From: Kaistella pullorum
GTDB lineage: Bacteria > Bacteroidota > Bacteroidia > Flavobacteriales > Weeksellaceae
NCBI RefSeq assembly: GCF_014837035.1
Contig: NZ_JACSPS010000001.1
Coordinates: forward strand, 800,374-864,373
Reading direction: 5' to 3'
Length of the DNA stretch: 64,000 nucleotides
Shown here: piece by piece, positions 9,329-18,359 of the stretch
Layout: every line of letters begins with the position of its first letter
Numbering within the stretch: position 1 is the stretch's first letter
Program-made: the position numbers and the translations under genes
Notes under the pieces: generated by a model
What the model was told of the DNA's origin: nothing
Seen by the model: the letters and a program-made list of their open reading frames with translations, nothing else
Databases searched by the model: none

Positions 9329-10795
9329 ATGAAAAAATATTTAATAATATTATCCTCAGCGCTGGTCTTTTTCACGAGCAACTCCTGCAGCAACCGTGAT
9401 CTGGAATTGCTTCCGCCCGACCAGGACAGCTTAAATGAAATCAATACACCCACCAAACTTCAGCAACTTCTGAACGGTGCTTACCTTTCAATTTCCTCAG
9501 CTAATGCCCTTGGTGCCGAAGCTACAATGTTTGCCGATATTTTGGGTGATAAATTCTTCGTTTCGAACTCGAACTCATCTTACACTACAACCTATACTTA
9601 CAACTACAGTGCGACCGTAAATGATTTTAAGTTTTACGGAACTTTGTATGACATGATCACCAAATGTAATTTCGTGATTCAGTCTTCGGTCCCTGAAGAT
9701 GAAGAGGTTATCCGCATGAAAGCAGAAGCTAAGATTTTGCGCGGTATGGCTTACTTCATTTTGGTGAACTATTACTCACCTACACCTTCATCTGGTGTGA
9801 ACCAGGAGTATGGTGTGCCGTTGGTGACGGATGTGTATGATGTTACCATTCAGCCGGCACGTGCAACGGTTGCTGAAGTTTATGACAGAATCATTCAAGA
9901 CCTTACCGAAGGTGCGCAAAACGCTGAAGCTACACCGCAGTCTAAAGTATTACTAGGAAAAGATGCAGCCAAACTGTTACTTTCAAGAGTATACATTACG
10001 CGCCGTGCAGCGGGAGATGCCCAAAAGGCTGTAGATCTTGCAACACAGGTAATTGATTCCGCGCCTGCAGGTTCATTCGGACTTGGAACGAATTCGATCA
10101 GTGCCTACACAAGCTATTTTGCAGGTAATGATGATGGTGCTTCAGAAGAGCAGCCGGAAACTATTTGGGAACTTGATTTCAACCAGGTGACTAACAGAGC
10201 TAATGGTATTGGTTCAAACGTTTCGCTTCCAGTGTTTTATAGCCGTCAGGATTCACGTAGAAGTATGCTGATCAACCAGTCGTTTTACAGCAGTTTCGCA
10301 GCTACAGATATCCGTCGAGGTTCACTTACCACTGGTTTGATTTCAAACACAGGACCTACAACGCCGAATACAGACAGCCCGAAAGGTTACTGGATGAACA
10401 AATATCCAAGACTTACCTCTGAAGGAAATTACGTAAGAGACGTGAAAATTCTGCGTTATTCAGAAGCATACCTGAACAGAATCGAAGGTTTGTACTTAGC
10501 CGGTCAGAATGCGCAGGCGCTTACAGAACTTAACGCATTTGCAGCTTCAAGAAACGGATCGCTTTATACAGGTGCCGACCTTTTGAATGATATCCTGACT
10601 GAAAGAGCTAAGGAGCTCTATGGTGAGGGACATCGCTTCTTCGATCTTAAGAGACACAATCTGCCTGTCGTAAGACCATCGAACTGTACGATTAACTGTA
10701 CGATCCCGGCCGGTGATAAACTGTTTGTCTTCCCTATTCCGCAAGGCGCGCTGAACAGCAACGCTAACCTAAAACAGTATCCTGGTTACAACTAA
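9329..10795 (+). CDS. SusD/RagB-family nutrient-binding outer membrane lipoprotein (second copy)
   Basis: Partner lipoprotein of the second SusC; 488 residues. The ATG at 9329 is chosen because it gives a lipoprotein signal peptide (MKKYLIILSS..., lipobox TSNSC, cysteine at residue 20). In-frame upstream starts at 9224 and 9308 overlap susC and would hide the signal peptide. SusD features are the early LNEINTPTKLQQLLNGAY segment, AEAKILRGMAYFILVNYY in the TPR-like region, and the C-terminal LTERAKELYGEGHRFFDLKR block that is typical of the family. It is followed by a strong terminator, so the operon appears to be susC-susD only. Confidence 0.94.
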   Translation: MKKYLIILSSALVFFTSNSCSNRDLELLPPDQDSLNEINTPTKLQQLLNGAYLSISSANALGAEATMFADILGDKFFVSNSNSSYTTTYTYNYSATVNDFKFYGTLYDMITKCNFVIQSSVPEDEEVIRMKAEAKILRGMAYFILVNYYSPTPSSGVNQEYGVPLVTDVYDVTIQPARATVAEVYDRIIQDLTEGAQNAEATPQSKVLLGKDAAKLLLSRVYITRRAAGDAQKAVDLATQVIDSAPAGSFGLGTNSISAYTSYFAGNDDGASEEQPETIWELDFNQVTNRANGIGSNVSLPVFYSRQDSRRSMLINQSFYSSFAATDIRRGSLTTGLISNTGPTTPNTDSPKGYWMNKYPRLTSEGNYVRDVKILRYSEAYLNRIEGLYLAGQNAQALTELNAFAASRNGSLYTGADLLNDILTERAKELYGEGHRFFDLKRHNLPVVRPSNCTINCTIPAGDKLFVFPIPQGALNSNANLKQYPGYN

Positions 10796-10813
10796 GATTT
10801 TTCTTAAAACTTA

Positions 10814-10836
10814 CCCCGCCACCCGGCGGGGTTTTT
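10814..10836 (+). terminator. Terminator of the second susCD operon
   Basis: Perfect 7-bp GC stem CCCCGCC with GGCGGGG, loop ACCC, followed by TTTTT. Confidence 0.93.
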
Positions 10837-10852
10837 ATTTGCCCATATTTCT

Positions 10853-10860
10853 TACATTTG
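10853..10860 (+). promoter_or_regulatory. -7 box upstream of the porin gene
   Basis: TACATTTG matches TAnnTTTG exactly and lies 17 bases before the ATG. No clear -33 TTTG at the usual distance was seen. Confidence 0.55.
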
Positions 10861-10877
10861 TCTCACAAAAATAAATA

Positions 10878-12806
10878 ATGAGGATTCTCCTTCTCTGTAT
10901 ATTCTTTTTATCACTGTCTCTTAGCGCCCAGGTGCTCAATAAAACCGATTCTAACCGTGTAAGACCTAAAGACACGTTGGTTATCGATTCGGGACGCAAA
11001 GATTCGCTGCAGATTTTTAAACCCACTATTTACGATTATACTTTCCGGACACAGTTCAGCGAAAAGAAGATTTTCGATACCGCATTCACGCCTGAAAAAA
11101 CCTTTGTTTTTACGCAGTACAACAACCGCGATAATTTCGGACGTATTCAGTTTGCAAACATCGGCTCGGGTTTTCAGCCTATAATCTTTGAAGTGAATAC
11201 CGAGCAGAATCTCTCACTTTTACCTACAAATAAGTCGTTTATCATCCAGGGGATAAAAGACATCAGATATTATGATGTGAAAACGCCCACCACTTCGTTT
11301 ATCTATCACAACTCGGTGAGTAGCGGTGCTGCCCTACAAACTACGTACACGCAAAATATTGGTAAAAACTTCAATTTTGCCCTCGAATATATGGGCTTGC
11401 GCTCGCTCGGGCTTTATCAAGAGAATCTTGCGGCGAACAACAACGTGATTTTCTCCGGACATTATGTTTCGAAGAATAACAAATACGAAGCTTTCGCGCA
11501 TTTCGTTCATCAAAATGTCAACAACCAGGAGAATGGCGGTGTAGCAGATATCGGCTTGTTTTTGGGCGATAACTCGAATTTTGACAACCGCATCAATTTA
11601 CCGGTAAACCTTACCGGCGCAGATTCGCGTTTTTCTTACCGCCGCTATTATCTTAGTCATCAGTTCCGGCCGTTTGCATCGGAAAAATTTCCGTTCAAGA
11701 TTCGGCATACGCTATACCATCAGGGCAACAAATATTATTTCATACAGGCTTTGCCGCAGGATTTTTATTTTGATGACATTTCAGAACTCATAGATTATCC
11801 GCTTTCTTCGAAAAAGTATTCGAAAAACCTGAGTAACACCGTGAGTATTATTTTCGATAAGGAAAATATCAAGCTCGACGCGGGAGTCCGTCACCAAAGC
11901 ATTAAACTCGGTATCGGCGAGGCATTACCAGCATCCCTGAACATTCCGAAGGAAGTTTCAGAAAACCGTTTGGGCGCGGTGGGCAATCTCCAGATCAATT
12001 TGTGGAATAAAGTTGCACTTAATTCAAACCTTGAGATTTCTACCGGAACAGAATTTGGCAGTTATCTGCGCTCTCAGAACCTGCTGAAATTCGAGCCTGT
12101 CGCGGGTTATTTTGTAGATGCGAAAGTGAATTTCCAAACTGCCTCCCCAACATTTAATCTGTTGATGAACCCTTCTGTTTACCGCAGGTTTAATTATTTC
12201 CTTGAAAATCCAGTCAATGAAACGATTACCGAAATTGGCGGTTCGGTAAACTTGAAATGGTTTAAAAGTTCGGTATTTGCCAACTATTTCATGATTAACA
12301 ATTACACGTATCTGGATGCTGCAGCACAACCTCAGCAAAGTAATTCAGCTTTGAATATTTCGCAGATCGGCGGTGAAGCGATATTCAGTTACGGGAAATT
12401 TCATTTGAATCCGCGTGTGCATTTCCAGACGGCGCTCAGCAATCAGGATTTGCTTCCGATGCCTAAATTTATTGGTCGCGCAAACCTTTACTGGCAGTCT
12501 AAAGCGTTTAAAGATGCAGCTGAGATTCAAACGGGAATTAAGGCTTATTACTTCAGCAAGTTCGCCTCGCGGGAATATTCGCCGGTGCTGAACGAATTTA
12601 TTCTTCCAAACTCATCATCGTATTCTATAGGCGGCCAACCGATTGTGGATGTGTATTTTAATTTGAAAGTGAAGCGAATGTTTTTCTTCATCGAGGCCCA
12701 GCACCTGAATACGACCATTCAGAAAAACCGGTCATTTGCAGCGCCTTATTATCCGGTCTCAGATTTCAGGCTGAATCTCGGGATCGTCTGGTATTTATTT
12801 AGCTAA
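10878..12806 (+). CDS. Putative outer membrane porin (Porin_10 family)
   Basis: 642 residues with an N-terminal signal peptide ending near LSLSAQ, then a short charged linker and a long run of alternating, aromatic-rich strands that read as an outer-membrane beta barrel. Segments such as FIYHNSVSSGAALQTTYTQN, ALEYMGLRSLGLYQEN and RRYYLSHQFRPF fit the Bacteroidota putative-porin family (Porin_10, recognised from memory). The C-terminus (LNLGIVWYLF) is strand-like. Its role is presumed to be passive transport; no substrate can be inferred. It has its own -7 box, and bshC follows 39 bases later on the same strand without a visible terminator, so co-transcription is possible. Confidence 0.8.
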   Translation: MRILLLCIFFLSLSLSAQVLNKTDSNRVRPKDTLVIDSGRKDSLQIFKPTIYDYTFRTQFSEKKIFDTAFTPEKTFVFTQYNNRDNFGRIQFANIGSGFQPIIFEVNTEQNLSLLPTNKSFIIQGIKDIRYYDVKTPTTSFIYHNSVSSGAALQTTYTQNIGKNFNFALEYMGLRSLGLYQENLAANNNVIFSGHYVSKNNKYEAFAHFVHQNVNNQENGGVADIGLFLGDNSNFDNRINLPVNLTGADSRFSYRRYYLSHQFRPFASEKFPFKIRHTLYHQGNKYYFIQALPQDFYFDDISELIDYPLSSKKYSKNLSNTVSIIFDKENIKLDAGVRHQSIKLGIGEALPASLNIPKEVSENRLGAVGNLQINLWNKVALNSNLEISTGTEFGSYLRSQNLLKFEPVAGYFVDAKVNFQTASPTFNLLMNPSVYRRFNYFLENPVNETITEIGGSVNLKWFKSSVFANYFMINNYTYLDAAAQPQQSNSALNISQIGGEAIFSYGKFHLNPRVHFQTALSNQDLLPMPKFIGRANLYWQSKAFKDAAEIQTGIKAYYFSKFASREYSPVLNEFILPNSSSYSIGGQPIVDVYFNLKVKRMFFFIEAQHLNTTIQKNRSFAAPYYPVSDFRLNLGIVWYLFS

Positions 12807-12845
12807 TTATTAATATTGAGACGCTGCGTATTGATTTAGAAATAA

Positions 12846-14465
12846 ATGGATCCGGGCAAAAAATTTAACCAAACAGTTTTGAAAAGTATCACCTCCATAC
12901 CATTTCAGGATATTGAAAGCATTCCGACTTTGATAAAAGATTATCTGGATCAAAAAATTTCTGGGTTTGAGGATGATCTCTTTAGCGATCAAAACTTCGC
13001 GAAAAAATGTGAGGCTAAAAAGCAAAGATTTACCGACGCTCAAAGAGAAATTTTAGCTAATACTTTAAAATCTCAAACGAAAGGTTTAAATCTAAGTGAT
13101 AATCAGCAGCTAAATCTTAAAAAACTTTCCCTCAACAACACATTTACGGTGACCACCGGGCACCAGTTAAATCTTTTTACCGGGCCGGTTTTTTTTGTTT
13201 ATAAAATTTTGCAGACGATAAAAACGGCAGATTATTTAAACAAAAAATTTCCAGGTCAATATACAGTCCCGATTTTCTGGATGGCCTCCGAAGATCACGA
13301 TTTTGCTGAGATCAACCACTTCCGTACGCCTGAAAACTACTTTGAAGTACGTGCAAACGCCGGCGGACCTGTGGGCGAAATCGAGATTGAAGATGATCAT
13401 TTCATCTCAGAATTCGAAAGTGAATATAAAGATTCAGTCTTCGGTACGGAACTCATTCTGATGATGCAGCGCGCCTACAAAAAGGGACATACCCTCGCTC
13501 AGGCAACACGGATTTTGGTTCACGAGCTGTTTGCAGAGTATGGCCTGTTGATGCTTGACGGAAATGATGCGCGGCTGAAGGAACAGATGAAAGAAATATT
13601 CAAAGGTGAAATATTGACCAGAGCACTTTTTGAGTCGACAAAGCCGGCCGTACAGGAGCTGGAGACGCGTTACGGCAATGTGCAGGTGAATCCGCGGGAG
13701 ATCAATCTGTTCTATTTGAACAACACAAGAAACCGCATTGAAGCTGACGGTGACAATTTCCGTATTGTCGATACTGAAATCACTTTTACAAAAGAGGAAC
13801 TTCTGCAGGAATTAGAGAATCATCCTGAAAAATTCAGTCCGAATGCGCTTTTACGGCCAGTTTACCAGGAAACCGTGTTGCCAAATGTGGCGTACGTCGG
13901 AGGTAATGCCGAAATAATGTACTGGCTTGAACTTAAAGACTATTTCACAGCGCTTGAACTCCCGTTTCCAATCCTCATTCCGCGAAATTCAATCGTACAG
14001 ATTCAGGAAAAAACGCTCGGGAAGATTGACAGGCTTGGGCTCGAAATAGATGATTTTTATAAAAATTTTGCGAATGTTACGCGGGATTTATTACTCTCGG
14101 ATAATGAAATCCTGAAATATTTAGATATTAGCGAAAGCCAGCTCCAAAAGCATTTTAACGAACTTGGTTCCATCTCCGCACTTACAGACAAAAGCTTCCA
14201 AAATCTAGTGGATGCCGAAAAAACCAGGCAACTGAAATCTTTCGTACGGATGCGGAAACGTTTGCTTCGCGCAGAGAAAATAAAGCAAAACGAAAAACTT
14301 CAGCAGCTCAACGATTTGTTTATGGCTGTGCATCCCGGTGGCGTCTGGCAGGAGCGTGTCCTGAATTTTTCGGTGTTTTTTGCAGACCATGGCAAGACGT
14401 GGCTTCAAACTTGTTATGAGGTGATCAACGTAGATAAACCGGAGCTTTCGGTCATCTCCATTTAA
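12846..14465 (+). CDS. bshC: Bacillithiol biosynthesis cysteine-adding enzyme BshC
   Basis: BshC adds cysteine to glucosaminyl-malate in the last step of bacillithiol synthesis, making the low-molecular-weight thiol that replaces glutathione in many Firmicutes and Bacteroidota. 539 residues, the usual length. The family hallmark TVTTGHQLNLFTGP lies near residue 101, followed by PIFWMASEDHDFAEIN in the Rossmann-like core. A C-terminal helical hairpin rich in K, E and R precedes the conserved GGVWQERVLNFSVFFADHG block. The other bacillithiol genes (bshA, bshB) are not in this window. The ATG at 12846 gives a start directly at the expected N-terminus. Confidence 0.95.
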   Translation: MDPGKKFNQTVLKSITSIPFQDIESIPTLIKDYLDQKISGFEDDLFSDQNFAKKCEAKKQRFTDAQREILANTLKSQTKGLNLSDNQQLNLKKLSLNNTFTVTTGHQLNLFTGPVFFVYKILQTIKTADYLNKKFPGQYTVPIFWMASEDHDFAEINHFRTPENYFEVRANAGGPVGEIEIEDDHFISEFESEYKDSVFGTELILMMQRAYKKGHTLAQATRILVHELFAEYGLLMLDGNDARLKEQMKEIFKGEILTRALFESTKPAVQELETRYGNVQVNPREINLFYLNNTRNRIEADGDNFRIVDTEITFTKEELLQELENHPEKFSPNALLRPVYQETVLPNVAYVGGNAEIMYWLELKDYFTALELPFPILIPRNSIVQIQEKTLGKIDRLGLEIDDFYKNFANVTRDLLLSDNEILKYLDISESQLQKHFNELGSISALTDKSFQNLVDAEKTRQLKSFVRMRKRLLRAEKIKQNEKLQQLNDLFMAVHPGGVWQERVLNFSVFFADHGKTWLQTCYEVINVDKPELSVISI

Positions 14466-14476
14466 TTTTAATGCGT

Positions 14477-14484
14477 TATTTTTG
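14477..14484 (+). promoter_or_regulatory. -7 box upstream of the LysM-protein gene
   Basis: TATTTTTG, an exact TAnnTTTG match, ending 18 bases before the ATG. Confidence 0.55.
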
Positions 14485-14502
14485 TACTTATTATCCTAAG
14501 AA

Positions 14503-16395
14503 ATGATCAGAAAAATTATTGCTCTGTCCGCATTTACCGCTGCCCTCGCTTTGGGCGCGCAGAATATACATACCGTTGTGAAGGGTGATAACGCCTACAA
14601 TATTTCCAAAAAATACGGCATCAGCACCGCAGAGCTGTACCGGATGAATCCTAAAGTTCAGGACGGTAAAATAAGCATCGGTGAAGTGTTGGTTGTGGGT
14701 AAATCTACCGGTTCCAAGCCAGCAGCGCAATCTGCACAACTTGGCAAGATCATTATTCAGCCTAAACAGACCATTTACGGTCTTACAAAACAATATAAAA
14801 TTTCAGAAGCAGACCTACGTGCACTGAACCCAAATCTGGATTCAAACATGAAAATAGGGTCTGAAGTGACTTTACCCCTTGCCGCTATCAGCAGTTATGG
14901 TGGAAATCAGGTGATTGCAGCGCAGAATTCATCAGTTGAAACACCTGCTGTGGCTGAAAAGACAGTAAATTCGGACGCAAATGACACCTACATGGTTCAG
15001 CCAAAGGATAATTATTACAAGCTTACGCGTAAATTCAGTCTTACACAAAAAGAACTGTTTGCGATGAATCCGGGTCTTGAAGAAAAAGGTCTCCGTCCGG
15101 GTGAAACGATAATCGTACAGGGAAACACCAGTTCGCCAGCGCCGGCGAAATCGGCAACGGAAAAAATTGAAACCGACACACCTGCACCGAATACTTACAC
15201 TACAACTTCCACAGCTGATGACTATGTGACTTATACCGTGCAAAGCGGTGACACCGTTTTTGGTATTCTAAATAAATTCGGGATCGGTCTTGATGAGTTG
15301 CTGACGCTGAATCCGAACCTTTCGTCAGGTTTGAAGGCGGGAATGGTCTTAAAAATCAAAAAATTAGACGCCGGGTACGTAAAGAAATCGGGAGATGCAC
15401 TGAATGTAGTGATCATGCTGCCATTTGGCTTTGATACCAACGATTCTAAATTCCGCACACTTTCGCTGGATTTTCTTTCCGGTGCCAAACTCGCGATTGA
15501 GCGCAGTGCCGCCAGCGGACAAAAGCTGGATGTGAAAATCATCGATGCCGGCAACGAGGCAAGCTTTAAAAATTCTTTGACGCAGATAAATTCTGATAAT
15601 ACAGACCTGATCATCGGGCCGTTCTTTAAGTCAAATGTTCTGCAGGTACTCGATTATGTGAAAACGCAGAAAATTCCTGTTGTTGCACCATTTGCAAACA
15701 GCGATGATCTGTTGAAATTTGAAAATCTGATTCTTATTGAAACAAACCAATCGGTATTTGCAGACCGCATCGTGAAAGAGGTGAAGGACGTTTACTCAGA
15801 CCAAAAGATCTACATCGTAGCTGATGATGACAAATCGAATGCAAATTACCTTAAGACAAACCTTGAAAAAACGCTGAAGAACGCCAATGTTGTCATTGTG
15901 AACTCTGGCGCAGAGATCGAGCCCGATAAAAACATGATGACAGGTCAGTCTGCACCGGTAATCGCTATTTTGGCAAGTGACCGCGATGCAGATGGGGACG
16001 CGTTTGCAAACAGAATGATGGCTTTGTCTAAAGAAATCAGCGGTATCAAAGCGTTCAGCATGTACTATTCGCCAATCTTTGAGCGCAAAGTAGACGAGTT
16101 GAGCCAGGTGAACCTTGTTTATCTGATGGACCGCAAAGTAGATTCTGAAGGCAGGTTCGAAAAAGAAATTCTGGAAGCTTACAAAAGCAAATACTGCAAG
16201 ACGCCGCCGAAATATTCAATCATCGGGTTTGATATCGTAAATGATATGCTGAGCCGTGAGAATAAAAAGGGAGAGATCTTTAAGCAAATGAACAAGGTTC
16301 AAACGCAGCTTGCGACAAAATTTGAATTTGAAAAAATCCGCAACGGTGCCTATGTGAACAAAGGTTACCGTGTTGTGAGACTGTTGCCCAACTAA
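14503..16395 (+). CDS. LysM-repeat protein with periplasmic-binding-type C-terminal domain
   Basis: 630 residues, exported: signal peptide about 1-20 (ALALGAQ). Four LysM repeats follow at about 22-66, 82-126, 162-206 and 243-287, each with the VxxGDNxYxISKKYGIS / LxxMNP pattern, so the protein is expected to bind peptidoglycan. From about residue 299 there is a Rossmann-like domain resembling type 1 periplasmic binding proteins (VVIMLPFGF, LDFLSGAKLAIE, DLIIGPFFKSNVLQVLDYV, IPVVAPFAN). This combination is known in Bacteroidota, but its function is not established; a cell-wall-linked ligand sensor or scaffold is a guess. It lies between bshC and fabD with short gaps on the same strand. Confidence 0.85.
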   Translation: MIRKIIALSAFTAALALGAQNIHTVVKGDNAYNISKKYGISTAELYRMNPKVQDGKISIGEVLVVGKSTGSKPAAQSAQLGKIIIQPKQTIYGLTKQYKISEADLRALNPNLDSNMKIGSEVTLPLAAISSYGGNQVIAAQNSSVETPAVAEKTVNSDANDTYMVQPKDNYYKLTRKFSLTQKELFAMNPGLEEKGLRPGETIIVQGNTSSPAPAKSATEKIETDTPAPNTYTTTSTADDYVTYTVQSGDTVFGILNKFGIGLDELLTLNPNLSSGLKAGMVLKIKKLDAGYVKKSGDALNVVIMLPFGFDTNDSKFRTLSLDFLSGAKLAIERSAASGQKLDVKIIDAGNEASFKNSLTQINSDNTDLIIGPFFKSNVLQVLDYVKTQKIPVVAPFANSDDLLKFENLILIETNQSVFADRIVKEVKDVYSDQKIYIVADDDKSNANYLKTNLEKTLKNANVVIVNSGAEIEPDKNMMTGQSAPVIAILASDRDADGDAFANRMMALSKEISGIKAFSMYYSPIFERKVDELSQVNLVYLMDRKVDSEGRFEKEILEAYKSKYCKTPPKYSIIGFDIVNDMLSRENKKGEIFKQMNKVQTQLATKFEFEKIRNGAYVNKGYRVVRLLPN

Positions 16396-16446
16396 GCGAA
16401 GGCGATTTAAAATAAAAACAATATAACCGCACTATTCTAATTCTAT

Positions 16447-17322
16447 ATGAAAGCACTTGTATTTCCTGGACAGGGATCACAATTTGTGGGCATGGGTAAG
16501 GAACTGTATGATTCCCGGAAAGACATCAAAGACCTCATGGACTCCGCAAATGATATCCTCGGTTTCGATATCATTTCTACTATGTTTAAAGGATCTGAAG
16601 AGGATCTGAAAAAAACCGAAGTTACACAACCTTCAATTTTCATCCATTCTGTAGCGGCGCTGAAAGCCGTGAATGGACTTGGAGCCGCAATGGTTGCCGG
16701 CCATTCATTAGGCGAATTCTCCGCATTGGTAGCCAACGGTGTTTTATCTTTTGAAGATGGTCTTAAACTCGTTTCTGCGCGCGCAAAGGCTATGCAGTCC
16801 GCTTGTGATGCGAATCCAAGCTCGATGGCTGCTATTTTGGGCTTAGCCGATGAAAAGGTGGAAGAGATCTGTGAAAGCATTGATGGTATCGTAGTTCCCG
16901 CTAACTATAACTGCCCCGGCCAGCTTGTGATTTCCGGTGAAACGTCCGCAGTGGAAGAAGGCTGTGAAAAAATGAAAGAAGCGGGTGCAAAACGTGCACT
17001 CTTGCTGTCTGTCAACGGTGCCTTTCATTCACCGCTGATGCAGCCGGCGCAGGAGCAGCTTGCAGCAGCCATTGAAGCCACACGTTTCCGCAATGCCACG
17101 ATCCCGGTTTACCAGAATATCACGACAACAGCTGTGACCGAGCCTGAGGAAATCAAGCAAAATCTCATCAGCCAGCTTACTGGTCCGGTAAAGTGGACAC
17201 AATCTGTACAAAACATGATCAAAGACGGCGCTACAACTTTTATCGAAGTGGGTCCCGGAAAAACCCTTCAGGGATTAATCAAGAAAATTAACAGCAAGGT
17301 GGAAGTCTCAGCCGCGATCTAG
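16447..17322 (+). CDS. fabD: Malonyl-CoA:ACP transacylase
   Basis: Moves the malonyl group from CoA to acyl carrier protein to feed type II fatty acid synthesis. 291 residues. The N-terminus carries FPGQGSQ, the active-site serine sits in GHSLGE (Ser87), the conserved arginine is near residue 112 and the catalytic histidine is in GAFHSPLM (His194). The C-terminal FIEVGPGKTLQGLIKKI segment is typical. The next gene, a GHMP kinase, starts 4 bases after the stop, so the two are surely co-transcribed. The acceptor acpP and the condensing enzyme fabF are encoded at about 31-32 kb on the other strand. Confidence 0.97.
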   Translation: MKALVFPGQGSQFVGMGKELYDSRKDIKDLMDSANDILGFDIISTMFKGSEEDLKKTEVTQPSIFIHSVAALKAVNGLGAAMVAGHSLGEFSALVANGVLSFEDGLKLVSARAKAMQSACDANPSSMAAILGLADEKVEEICESIDGIVVPANYNCPGQLVISGETSAVEEGCEKMKEAGAKRALLLSVNGAFHSPLMQPAQEQLAAAIEATRFRNATIPVYQNITTTAVTEPEEIKQNLISQLTGPVKWTQSVQNMIKDGATTFIEVGPGKTLQGLIKKINSKVEVSAAI

Positions 17323-17326
17323 CGTA

Positions 17327-18235
17327 ATGAAAGGCCGACTATTTTCGCCCGGAAAACTGCTTTTAACTTCAGAATATACCGTCCTGGACGGCGCTCTGGC
17401 TCTTGCCGTACCTACAAAATGGGGGCAGGAGCTTTTTTTTGAGGAAATAAGTGACGGAAGATCTACGATACATTGGGAAGCCTATCTCCAGGATGAGCTT
17501 TGGCTCAGCACCGAGATTCGCTATTCGGACTGGCAAATCACGTCCGCTAACCTGCTTCCAGCAGCTGAATTTGTCTTAAAGGTTTTAAAGAATACTGCAC
17601 GCTTGTCTTCAATTAAATTTAAAGAGAATACCTCTTACCGCATCCGTACGAACCTACAGTTCCCCGCAAATTTTGGCTTGGGCAGCAGTTCAACGCTGAT
17701 GAATAATATGGCCGAATGGGCTGGCATTAATCCTTATGAACTAAATGAGGCGAGTTTGGGCGGAAGCGGTTACGATATAGCGGTTGCAAAAGAGAAATCA
17801 GCAGTTCTGTATCAGATTTCAGGGCAGGATAGACGGTTACATAAGGTTGATTTTAATCCTGTTTTCAGTGATGATCTTATTTTTATTCATTTGAATCAAA
17901 AACAGGACAGCCGCGAAGGTATTGAACACTACCGTGCACTACCGTATGATCCTGAGTTGATTGAGTGGTTTTCAGACCTGACACATAAAGTTGTGAATAC
18001 GGTTGAAATTGATACGTTTTCAAATTTGATGGAAGCGCATGAGCAAAAATTGTCAAACACGCTTTTAATAAAGACCGTGAAAGAAAGATACTTTTCAGAT
18101 TGCCCGGTTTTCGTGAAAAGCCTTGGTGCGTGGGGCGGAGACTTTGTAATGAGCCGCAAATTTTCGGGTTATGAGCGTTATTTTTCGGAACGCGGATTTA
18201 GCTGTATTTATACCTGGTCTGAATTAATTCTCTGA
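17327..18235 (+). CDS. GYDIA-family GHMP kinase (mevalonate-pathway-like)
   Basis: 302 residues of the GHMP small-molecule kinase superfamily. Visible motifs are SPGKLLLTSEYTVL at the N-terminus, the ATP-binding glycine/serine loop GLGSSST at about 117-123, and the lineage-specific GGSGYDIAVA motif at about 145-154 that names the GYDIA family of Bacteroidota. These proteins are related to mevalonate and phosphomevalonate kinases. A role in the mevalonate route to isoprenoids is likely, because HMG-CoA reductase is also encoded in the window (44.7-46.1 kb), but the substrate is inference. It starts 4 bases after fabD. Confidence 0.88.
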   Translation: MKGRLFSPGKLLLTSEYTVLDGALALAVPTKWGQELFFEEISDGRSTIHWEAYLQDELWLSTEIRYSDWQITSANLLPAAEFVLKVLKNTARLSSIKFKENTSYRIRTNLQFPANFGLGSSSTLMNNMAEWAGINPYELNEASLGGSGYDIAVAKEKSAVLYQISGQDRRLHKVDFNPVFSDDLIFIHLNQKQDSREGIEHYRALPYDPELIEWFSDLTHKVVNTVEIDTFSNLMEAHEQKLSNTLLIKTVKERYFSDCPVFVKSLGAWGGDFVMSRKFSGYERYFSERGFSCIYTWSELIL

Positions 18236-18313
18236 TTATCAGGATGTCTTGCAGACTTGCTGTTTGTGATGAATATCAGTACTTTTAGAACCGACAATAC
18301 CCTTAGATATCAT

Positions 18314-18321
18314 TAATTTTG
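18314..18321 (+). promoter_or_regulatory. -7 box upstream of pckA
   Basis: TAATTTTG, an exact TAnnTTTG match, 38 bases before the pckA ATG. Confidence 0.5.
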
Positions 18322-18359
18322 TCATTCCAAAAAGTAACAAACAGAAATACAAGAGAGTC

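Noticed and set aside
1566-10795. Calling the SusCD region a polysaccharide utilisation locus
   Set aside because: No carbohydrate-active enzyme or typical regulator is adjacent, so the substrate class is not supported.
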